A DNA stretch of 34,211 nt from NCBI GenBank assembly GCA_903892645.1, contig CAITJF010000194.1, positions 1 to 34,211 of the forward strand, in the 5' to 3' direction. The notes beneath the pieces were generated by a model that was given only the letters and a program-made list of their open reading frames with translations, ran no database searches and was not told where the DNA came from. Shown here piece after piece: positions 28,387 to 34,211 of the stretch (position 1 is the stretch's first letter; every line of letters starts with the position of its first letter). The stretch comes from an uncultured Nitrosomonadales bacterium (GTDB lineage: Bacteria; Pseudomonadota; Gammaproteobacteria; Burkholderiales; Gallionellaceae). The translations under genes were made by a program, and so were the position numbers.

Positions 28387-29217
28387 TTATAAAGTTATTT
28401 TGCCTTCAAATACGGTAACAGCCGGCCCGGTCATCAGCACCGGCGCGCCATCTCCGGCCCATGCAATGTCCAATACGCCGCCTTTGGTAACGACGCGCAC
28501 ACGCTCGTCCAACAGGCCGCGCCGGATGCCTGCCACCACTGCGGCGCATGCCCCGGTGCCGCAGGACAGCGTTTCTCCCGCGCCGCGTTCGTACACGCGC
28601 AGCTTGATATGGCTGCGATCCACCACCTGCATGTAACCCGCATTCACCCGTTTGGGAAAGCGCGGGTGATGTTCGATCAGCGCCCCCTGTGTGGCAACCG
28701 GCGCATATTCCACATCTGCCACCGCCTGCACCGCATGCGGGTTGCCCATGGACAGCACAGTGATCTGCACTATCTCGCCAGCCACTTCCAGCGGCTGGGT
28801 AAGGGTATCGCTGTCGCTATTGAAGGGGATGCGTGCGTTTTCGAAAACCGGCGCACCCATATCCACCATCACACGGCCATCTTCCTCCATGCGCAGAGTA
28901 ATCATCCCTGCCTTGGTTTCCACCACAATCTCGCGCTTGTGCGTCAACCCTTGGTCATGCACAAAACGCACGAAGCAGCGTGCGCCGTTGCCGCACTGCT
29001 CCACCTCGCCGCCATCGGCGTTGAATATGCGATAACAAAAATCCGCACCTGAGTGCTGTGCGGCTTCCACCAGCAAAACCTGGTCGCAGCCGACTCCGAA
29101 ATGCCGATCGGCCAGCAAGCGCAGTTGCTCCGGTGTGAGCTGGATGCGCTGGCGCACCCCGTCGAGCATGACAAAATCGTTGCCTGCGCCGTGCATTTTG
29201 GTAAATTTCAAGAGCAT
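28387..29217 (-). CDS. dapF: Diaminopimelate epimerase
   Basis: DapF interconverts LL- and meso-diaminopimelate for lysine and peptidoglycan synthesis. The 276 residues carry the two catalytic cysteines, Cys75 in [16 protein letters not shown] and Cys219 in [12 protein letters not shown], and the N-terminal [13 protein letters not shown] signature that fixes the start. The frame is open upstream into tag, but those residues have no DapF character. The start overlaps the end of tag by ten bases. Confidence 0.97.
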   Translation of the reverse strand: MLLKFTKMHGAGNDFVMLDGVRQRIQLTPEQLRLLADRHFGVGCDQVLLVEAAQHSGADFCYRIFNADGGEVEQCGNGARCFVRFVHDQGLTHKREIVVETKAGMITLRMEEDGRVMVDMGAPVFENARIPFNSDSDTLTQPLEVAGEIVQITVLSMGNPHAVQAVADVEYAPVATQGALIEHHPRFPKRVNAGYMQVVDRSHIKLRVYERGAGETLSCGTGACAAVVAGIRRGLLDERVRVVTKGGVLDIAWAGDGAPVLMTGPAVTVFEGKITL

Positions 29218-29780
29218 CGTAATTCCTTGTGTCTGAAGCAATCCACGGTGTGGTCGTTCACCATCCCGGTCGCCTGCATATGCGCATAGCAAATGGTCGA
29301 GCCGACAAATTTGAAGCCGCGCCGTTTCAGCTCCTTGCTCATCGCATCCGACTCGACCGTGCTCGCGGGTATTTCGGCGAGGCTGCGCCAATGGTTCTGC
29401 CTGGGCTTGCCGCCGACAAATTGCCAGGCAAACGCGTCGAAGCTACCATATTTCTCCTGCACTTCAAGAAACTTTTGCGCATTGTTTACGGCGGCTTCTA
29501 TCTTCAGCCGGTTGCGCACGATGCCTGGATTTTGCAGCAACAGTTCTATTTTACTCGTGTCATAGCGGGCAATGTGTTCGGAATCGAAATTATCGAAGAC
29601 AGCGCGATAATTTTCCCGCTTGCGCAGGATGGTGATCCAGCTCAAGCCTGCCTGCGCGCCTTCCAGGGTCAGGAACTCAAACAGTGCGCGGTCATCGTGC
29701 AGCGGTACGCCCCATTCATCGTCGTGGTAGGCACGGTATAAGGGATCATCGCCCGGCCAGACACAGCGTTGCCTGCTCAT
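29208..29780 (-). CDS. tag: DNA-3-methyladenine glycosylase I
   Basis: Tag removes 3-methyladenine from alkylated DNA. The 190 residues match E. coli Tag along their length: zinc-site residues Cys6, His19, His177 and Cys181, the base-pocket Glu40 in [14 protein letters not shown], and [16 protein letters not shown]. The ATG overlaps the stop of the CoA-binding gene (ATGA); upstream in-frame codons are a shadow of that gene. It overlaps dapF by ten bases at its 3' end. Confidence 0.96.
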   Translation of the reverse strand: MSRQRCVWPGDDPLYRAYHDDEWGVPLHDDRALFEFLTLEGAQAGLSWITILRKRENYRAVFDNFDSEHIARYDTSKIELLLQNPGIVRNRLKIEAAVNNAQKFLEVQEKYGSFDAFAWQFVGGKPRQNHWRSLAEIPASTVESDAMSKELKRRGFKFVGSTICYAHMQATGMVNDHTVDCFRHKELRCS

Positions 29781-30367
29781 TTCGCCTGCCCGCATAATTG
29801 GGAGTAATCGCGCCACATGCAGCGGTCCATCACCACCGTAATTCCTGCCGCCTGCGCACGTTGCGCCGCCGCTTCGTGAATCACGCCCTCCTGCAGCCAC
29901 AGGCGCGGAATGCCAAGCGCAATACAGCTTTCCACGATGGCGAGCACATGTTCCGAAGCGCGGAACACATCCACCATGTCCACCTTGAATGGCAGGTTTT
30001 CCAAATCCGGATAGGCTTGCTCACCCAGCACTTCCTGCACCAGCGGGTGCACCTTCGACAGAGCGAATGAGTCGCTGTGTAGCAGCGGGGAACCCATCGG
30101 CCTGCCCCTTGCGGGTACGTTACTGGTGGAACTACTAGCCATTCGACCAGGCGAGCCAACAACGCTCGCCAAGTCGCTGGTTATGGCGTAGTCAGCCGAA
30201 TGCGGGAGTGGCCGCACCGGCACGATGCGGAAGCCGTAGCTCTGCATGGCACGCGCTACGCGGAAGCTGGGGCGTAGCGGGTTGGGCGACAGCCCCACCA
30301 CCGCGATGGTGTGGATGCTGCGCAGCATTTGGCAAATCTGCTCCGAACTGGGGTTGGTAAAAACCAT
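29777..30367 (-). CDS. CoA-binding (YccU-type) protein with a 55-residue in-frame insertion
   Basis: This is a Rossmann-fold CoA-binding domain protein: IHTIAVVGLSPNPLRPSFRVARAMQSYGFRIVPV at the N-terminus, then VQEVLGEQAYPDL, VDMVDVFRASEH, LWLQEGVIHEAAAQRAQAAGITVVMDRCMW and a short tail, 196 residues in all. Family members run straight from the RIVPV strand into NP-x-EVLGE; here about 55 residues (52-106) intervene. The insertion is Ser/Pro/Arg-rich with no recognisable fold. The start at Met 30367 is chosen by family length; a Met 18 codons upstream is also open. The role of the family is unclear. Confidence 0.85.
   Translation of the reverse strand: MVFTNPSSEQICQMLRSIHTIAVVGLSPNPLRPSFRVARAMQSYGFRIVPVRPLPHSADYAITSDLASVVGSPGRMASSSTSNVPARGRPMGSPLLHSDSFALSKVHPLVQEVLGEQAYPDLENLPFKVDMVDVFRASEHVLAIVESCIALGIPRLWLQEGVIHEAAAQRAQAAGITVVMDRCMWRDYSQLCGQAK
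30053..30217. repeat. 165-bp structured insertion inside the CoA-binding gene
   Basis: The insertion is bracketed by similar coding motifs (GTGCGGCCACT at its 5' end, GTGCACCCGCT at its 3' end on the coding strand), which could be a worn target duplication. It is exactly 55 codons long. It contains GGCGAGC/GCTCGCC arms (30150-30156 and 30164-30170) around a seven-base loop and a smaller AGCGA/TCGCT stem (30062-30076). These features fit a small non-autonomous element; no transposase is present. Confidence 0.5.
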
Positions 30368-30444
30368 GGGGTGCACGATAGCATTTTTGCGAGGTGTGCG
30401 ACACATCGCCCATCTCTGCAAGCTTAATTTCAGGCACGGCGTGC

Positions 30445-30473
30445 ATGTGTGACAGGGATAAAAACGCTATACT
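30445..30473 (+). promoter_or_regulatory. Probable tRNA-Arg promoter
   Basis: TATACT (30468-30473) is a good -10 box 16 bases before the mature tRNA. The -35 (ATGTGT, 30445-30450, 17-base spacing) is weak. An 8-bp inverted repeat, TGACAGGG (30450-30457) and CCCTGTCA (30479-30486), flanks the -10. Confidence 0.4.
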
Positions 30474-30488
30474 TCGCTCCCTGTCAAA

Positions 30489-30565
30489 GCGCCCGTAGCT
30501 CATCTGGATAGAGTATTGGTTTCCGAAGCCAAGGGTAGTGGGTTCGAATCCCGCCGGGCGCACCA
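30489..30565 (+). tRNA. tRNA-Arg (anticodon CCG)
   Basis: The 77-base cloverleaf has acceptor arms GCGCCCG and CGGGCGC, discriminator A and encoded CCA. The anticodon loop TTCCGAA gives CCG, and the T arm contains GGTTCGAATCC. It reads CGG codons. The 3' half overlaps the antisense tail of the serine-recombinase relic, marking it as a former integration site. Confidence 0.95.
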
Positions 30566-30820
30566 ATCTGGTATGAATGTGGGCACTTGATTTGATGTGC
30601 CCATTTTCATTTGGTGCATGGCGTAAGCAAGCGCAGCGTAGCTTCCCTTGATTATTGCCGTCTCATCCTTCACCAGAATTTCTTCCACCAGCAACTGAAT
30701 GTAGCCTTTAGCCAAAGCGGAGTCCTTCGCCAACAACTTGTTGCGCAGCGCCTTGCCAAACAGATCAACCTGACTGGGTTTCAAATATTCGATGGCAGTA
30801 GGTGGCGGTGTCCTTAACAA
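30500..30820 (-). pseudogene. C-terminal relic of a serine site-specific recombinase, ending in tRNA-Arg
   Basis: The frame reads FGKALRNKLLAKDSALAKGYIQLLVEEILVKDETAIIKGSYAALAYA and then VPTFIPDWCARRDSNPLP. This is the pattern of the last part of large serine recombinases that integrate at tRNA genes, whose tail runs antisense into the tRNA. Only about 105 codons remain. The catalytic serine domain is absent, the only start is a TTG, and a stop lies shortly upstream. It is a scar of a former integrative element; a tyrosine integrase tail is less likely given the KGSYAALA block. Confidence 0.65.
30580..30607 (+). terminator. Probable terminator after tRNA-Arg
   Basis: TGGGCAC (30580-30586) pairs with GTGCCCA (30597-30603), followed by TTTT. 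It lies 15 bases after the tRNA CCA and suits an intrinsic terminator, although the loop is ten bases and the T-run short. Confidence 0.5.
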
Positions 30821-31152
30821 CGGCCTCCCTGTCCCATAGTTTTTTGCTCATCTCGATTTCAAAATAGCTAGTATCAAAATAGCTTGTAGCGAAGCGGACG
30901 TCCACGAAGGCTCACTTTGGCCGATTGTTGCTGGTTACGAACGTCTGCTTTCTTGCTGGATATTTAGCACCCCGACAGTCCGTTCATGGCACGATCCTGC
31001 CTCTGGGGGTATGCACCGCAAAGCAGACCTCCGCCGATCCGCCCATTTTCTCGATGTCCGCTTTGCTGAACAATAGCCCAGCGCGTACTTTGTGCCAATA
31101 GCGGAACTACAAGAACTAACTCAAGACGGGCTATGCCATCAAATGTGGCCGA
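30821..31152. other. Repeat-rich noncoding stretch
   Basis: No gene is supported here. TCAAAATAGCTNGTA is tandemly duplicated at 30859-30888. A motif of the form AAGCRGAC occurs four times in alternating orientation: AAGCGGACGT at 30892, its near-complement ACGTCTGCTT at 30941, AAAGCAGAC at 31020 and GTCCGCTTT at 31056, making two inverted-repeat pairs. These look like remnants of small repeats or eroded mobile DNA. Confidence 0.5.
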
Positions 31153-31178
31153 TAAAAAAGCCACTCAATTGAGTGGCT
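31153..31178 (-). terminator. Intrinsic terminator of the outer-membrane barrel gene
   Basis: On the minus strand AGCCACTC-AATT-GAGTGGCT (31178-31159) is followed by a run of T (31158-31154). It lies about 20 bases after the barrel gene stop and is a strong intrinsic terminator. Confidence 0.85.
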
Positions 31179-31198
31179 CCAATCGTTACTGATTTAAA

Positions 31199-31666
31199 TC
31201 AGAAGTGGTAATTCAGGCCAAAACGAACAACATCTTCTTTTACATTTTGATGTTCGTAGGCACCAGCGCCAGTGTAATTAGTTGCTGCAACATCCAGCGT
31301 TCCATAGTCTGTGTGCCGATAGTCTGCCTTGGCTGAAATATTTTTCGAAAAATAGTGCTCCAACCCCAAGCCCAGTGTCAAGCCGGTTTTATCATCCGAC
31401 TGCTGATCTAACACAGTGGTCCCCGTCGCGTCATAAAGTTCCGATTTGATATGTGACATCGCAATACCAGCAGTAACAAATGCGAGCGTTGCATCCTGAT
31501 TAAAAACGTAGCCCATCCTGGCTCTCAAAGAGCTCCCATTAGTAAATTTGGTTTTCATTGGCCAATCAACAGGCGTAGCACCGTTCAATGATCCGTTATG
31601 TTTATCATCTGCGTTTTTTGCTTCAACATCCCCTTCAACGCCGATGAGGATTTTATTCTCGAGCAT
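31199..31666 (-). pseudogene. 5'-truncated outer-membrane beta-barrel protein (OmpA/Omp25-like)
   Basis: The 155 visible residues are alternating amphipathic strands: ILIGVEGDVEAKNADD, LRARMGYVFNQDATLAFVTAGIAMSHI, TGLTLGLGLEHYFSKNISAKADYRHTDYG and a terminal VVRFGLNYHF with the C-terminal Phe needed for BAM recognition. There is no signal peptide and no first strands. The frame extends upstream from the Met (to about 31735) and reads ALYGLNAGFNK, still barrel-like, but a stop closes it just beyond. The gene was cut at its 5' end where the ABC-F reading frame begins on the other strand. Its terminator is intact. Confidence 0.7.
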
Positions 31667-33734
31667 CTTATTAAATCCGGCATTAAGGCCATATAAGGCT
31701 ACGCTTGCGCTCGGCGATGCACCGATACTTGATCAAGTGGATTTTCAGCTTGATGAAGGTGAGCATGTTGGTCTGATCGGGCGCAACGGCGGTGGCAAAT
31801 CCAGCATGTTGAAAGTGCTGGCAGAACAGGCCGTGCTGGATGATGGCGTTGTGTGGCGCGCACCTGGTTTGCGCATCTTTTATGTGAGCCAGGAACCGGT
31901 ACTAAATGCAGAGGCAACTGTGTTCGATGAGGTTGTGCGCGAGTTGGGTGAGCTACGTCAGTTGCTTACCGATTACCACCGTTTGATACGAAAACTAGCC
32001 AAACCGGATGCCGATTTCGATGTGCTTCTGGAAACCATGAAGCCGTTGCAAATCCAACTTGAAGCCGGGAACGGCTGGGCGGCGCAGGAGCGTATCGAGA
32101 CGGCTCTAGATATTCTGGGGCTGGATGCGGATAGCCGCATCAGCGATCTTTCTGGCGGAGTGCACAAGCGCGTGGCACTGGCGCAGGCGTTGGTGGCCGA
32201 GCCTGATGTGCTGATCCTGGACGAACCGACCAACCACCTCGATTTCTCTTCCATCGAATGGCTTGAAGGCTTGCTTAAAAACTTTCGTGGTGGTGTATTG
32301 CTGGTTACTCATGATCGGCATTTTCTTGATAGCGTCGCCACTCGCATCATCGAACTGGATCGCGGCAATCTTGCTAGCTTTCCCGGTAATTTCTCAGCCT
32401 ATATCCTCGCCAAAGCGAAGATGGTGAAAGACGTAGCTGTGCTTGACGCAAAGTTCGACAATGGGCTGGCGCAGGAAGAGTTATGGATACGCCAGCGCAT
32501 CAGGGTGCGGCATGCCAGAAATGAAGGCCGTGCGCGGCAGTTGGAACAATTACGTGGTGAGCGTACCACGCGGCGTGTATCGGTGATCCGCACTGGGGAG
32601 AATCATGATACGGACGATCATTCCGGAAAACTGGTGGCGAAACTCACTAACATCAGTAAAAAATTTAGTGCGCAAAAAGTTATTGATAAATTTTCCTGCT
32701 GTATTCAGCGTGGCGACAAGATTGGCCTACTCGGGCAAGGTGGTGCTGGCAGAAACGTGCTGCTTAAGATTATTCTCGGTGAGTTGGTGCCTGATAGCGG
32801 TGAAGTCAATTTGGGTGCAAATGTCAGCGTGTCGTATTTTGACCAGTTGCGCACGCAATTGGATGAGGAGGCCACGCTGGTCGAGGCTGTTAGCCAAGAG
32901 GTGAATTACATTGAGTCCGGTGGAGCAAAAAAGGATATTGTCAGCTATCTTGGCGATTTCCTGTTTTCACCAGAGCGGGCACGTTCACAAGTAAAAAACT
33001 TATCCTGTGGTGAACGCAATCGTTTGTTATTGGCGCGCCTATTCAGCCATCCGGCCAGTGTGCTGGTACTAAATGAGCCGACCAACAACCTCGATATTGA
33101 AACGTTGGAGTTGCTGGAGGAGTTGCTTTCCAAGTATGACGGCACACTATTTCTAGTCAGCCATGACCGCACCTTTCTCGACAATGTGGTAACACATGTG
33201 ATCGCCTTCGAAGGCGATGGCAAGCTGGTGGAACATATTGGCGGTTATGAGGATTGGATGCAAGTAAAGCAGCCGATGACTGTGCAGCAGTCTGCAGAAG
33301 AATCGCCGCGTAGCAGTATGGCGCCTAAAAAAAATGTAGTGCAAGCCAAACCAACATCGCGTGTAACAGTGTTGAAAACTGATGATGACAGGGAGCACGT
33401 CAGGTACCCGGTTCATTGGCGAGCCGCCATTGTTCATAAAAATGTGGAGCGGAACGATATTTTTCATGGCCATACTTGCGACTTGTCTGTTAGTGGTGCG
33501 AGTGTCTTTCTCCACCATAATATTTTCAGGCCAGAAGTGGTAATGTTACTTGCGGTTCCACCGCTCCATGCAGGGCAAAAAGAAACCATCATCGAAATTT
33601 ATTGCCATATGGCTTATACCGTACTCGATTCTGACCAGAGCCTGTTTCGTATAGGGCTGCGTTTCATGAGTTTTAAGGGTAACGGTGAGAATACCCTGAC
33701 AAAAAACCTGTCCAAAAGGGCTATCCCAAGCTAA
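31644..33734 (+). CDS. ABC-F ATPase (Uup-like) with degenerate second ATPase half and C-terminal PilZ domain
   Basis: Counted from the ATG at 31644 there are 696 residues. NBD1 is intact: Walker A GRNGGGKS (46-53), LSGG (169-172), Walker B ILDEP (191-195) and switch His223. The inter-domain linker (about 255-310) is Uup-like. NBD2 has altered motifs: GQGGAGRN (364-371, Lys to Arg and Thr/Ser to Asn), LSCGE (453-457) and VLNEPTNNLD (475-484, Walker B Asp to Asn). Residues of about 580-680 form a PilZ domain with R583-x3-R587 and D613-x-S615-x2-G618, in place of Uup's coiled-coil tail. The first 17 residues come from sequence antisense to the barrel gene; true ABC-F homology starts at KATLALGDAP, so the native start seems lost. 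No ribosome-binding site is seen. Confidence 0.85.
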   Translation: MRILFSSILLNPALRPYKATLALGDAPILDQVDFQLDEGEHVGLIGRNGGGKSSMLKVLAEQAVLDDGVVWRAPGLRIFYVSQEPVLNAEATVFDEVVRELGELRQLLTDYHRLIRKLAKPDADFDVLLETMKPLQIQLEAGNGWAAQERIETALDILGLDADSRISDLSGGVHKRVALAQALVAEPDVLILDEPTNHLDFSSIEWLEGLLKNFRGGVLLVTHDRHFLDSVATRIIELDRGNLASFPGNFSAYILAKAKMVKDVAVLDAKFDNGLAQEELWIRQRIRVRHARNEGRARQLEQLRGERTTRRVSVIRTGENHDTDDHSGKLVAKLTNISKKFSAQKVIDKFSCCIQRGDKIGLLGQGGAGRNVLLKIILGELVPDSGEVNLGANVSVSYFDQLRTQLDEEATLVEAVSQEVNYIESGGAKKDIVSYLGDFLFSPERARSQVKNLSCGERNRLLLARLFSHPASVLVLNEPTNNLDIETLELLEELLSKYDGTLFLVSHDRTFLDNVVTHVIAFEGDGKLVEHIGGYEDWMQVKQPMTVQQSAEESPRSSMAPKKNVVQAKPTSRVTVLKTDDDREHVRYPVHWRAAIVHKNVERNDIFHGHTCDLSVSGASVFLHHNIFRPEVVMLLAVPPLHAGQKETIIEIYCHMAYTVLDSDQSLFRIGLRFMSFKGNGENTLTKNLSKRAIPS

Positions 33735-33805
33735 GAGGATTTAAAATGTTCCGATAGGAATTTGTAAAACAACAAAATTAAGGGCCGGATATCACGGAGA
33801 TATTG

Positions 33806-34211
33806 ATGAAGAAGAAAATAAGCATAAACGACATCAGGCTTGGAATGTTTATCAATTCACTCTGTGGAAGCTGGATCAATCACCCTTTCTGGAAAAAAGC
33901 TTTTTTACTCGATCAGCAAAAAGACCTAGACGCACTTTTAACCTGTGGCATTGAAGAATTATGGATTGATACTGAATTAGGGCTTGATGTTGAAAGTACC
34001 TCTGCGCCAGGCATTGAGCCTGCAGGTTCATGTGATAAAAAACCGAAGCAGGGAAATATTGAGACAGAGCCGCCGGTCAAATTGAGCGATGAGCTCAAGC
34101 GAGCGCGGAAAATACACTCGCAAGGCAGGGTGGCTGTCACTGAACTATTCAAAATGGCGTGCAATCAGGAGGCGTTAAGGATAGACAGCGCGCTGATTTT
34201 GGTTGATGAGA
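33806..34211 (+). CDS. DUF3391 / HD-GYP phosphodiesterase-type protein, N-terminus only (cut by window edge)
   Basis: GGAG lies seven bases before the ATG. The 135 visible residues open with KKISINDIRLGMFINSLCGSWINHPFWKKAFLLDQQKDLDALLTCGIEELWIDTELGLDV, the DUF3391 domain that precedes HD-GYP c-di-GMP phosphodiesterases. A charged linker and LKRARKIHSQGRVAVTELF follow, the helix that leads into HD-GYP. The catalytic HD-GYP motifs lie beyond the window, so activity cannot be judged. It starts 71 bases after the ABC-F-PilZ gene on the same strand, so the two may be co-transcribed. Confidence 0.8.
   Translation, partial: MKKKISINDIRLGMFINSLCGSWINHPFWKKAFLLDQQKDLDALLTCGIEELWIDTELGLDVESTSAPGIEPAGSCDKKPKQGNIETEPPVKLSDELKRARKIHSQGRVAVTELFKMACNQEALRIDSALILVDE

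Noticed and set aside
30192-30566. Minus-strand frame spanning tRNA-Arg and reading MVRPAGFEPTTLGFG
   Set aside because: It is the well-known spurious antisense translation of a tRNA gene, not a protein.
30964-31164. 66-codon minus-strand frame between the recombinase relic and the barrel gene
   Set aside because: It has no ribosome-binding site or recognisable domain, overlaps the terminator and lies in repeat-rich DNA.

Overview
The window looks like a chromosomal piece of a flagellated, chemotactic betaproteobacterium. The FlhDC master regulator, a gatCAB block divergent from mreBCD-mrdA-rodA, and a haem-c chemoreceptor fit a Nitrosomonadales or Gallionellaceae-like organism. That placement is inference from gene content and protein resemblance, not a database result. 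Most genes have GC-rich codon use. AT-richer patches inside gatB, around 24.9-25.4 kb and from about 30.6 kb to the right edge stand out.

Left region (1-14.8 kb, all minus strand, transcribed right to left): flhD, flhC, motA, motB, a haem-binding chemoreceptor, two cheV, cheY, cheZ, cheA, a short membrane-anchored MCP-like protein, a four-helix-bundle MCP, an MCP ending in a PilZ domain, and the first 18 codons of another cheY-type receiver cut by the window edge. FlhDC would switch on flagellar genes, MotAB form the stator, and the receptors feed CheA, CheV, CheY and CheZ. cheW, cheR and cheB are not present and probably lie beyond the left edge.

Middle region (14.9-24.8 kb): gatB, gatA and gatC (minus strand; tRNA-dependent transamidation) diverge from mreB, mreC, mreD, mrdA, rodA and rlpA (plus strand; rod-shape peptidoglycan machinery).

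Right-middle region (25.0-30.4 kb, minus strand): a lone HNH-like ORF in an AT-rich pocket, then a tightly packed run transcribed right to left: CoA-binding protein, tag, dapF, DUF484, xerC and rlmI, with several ATGA overlaps. Two of these genes carry in-frame structured insertions: a palindromic element in rlmI and a 55-codon insert in the CoA-binding gene.

Right end (30.4-34.2 kb): a tRNA-Arg(CCG) gene with the C-terminal relic of a serine recombinase abutting it, then repeat-rich noncoding DNA, a 5'-truncated outer-membrane barrel gene with its terminator, an unusual ABC-F ATPase whose second ATPase half has lost key residues and which ends in a PilZ domain, and the start of a DUF3391/HD-GYP phosphodiesterase-type gene. 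The ABC-F-PilZ plus HD-GYP pair is the best candidate for something undescribed: a possible c-di-GMP-linked translation factor. Its 5' end lies on a rearrangement junction, so a decaying gene is the main alternative.
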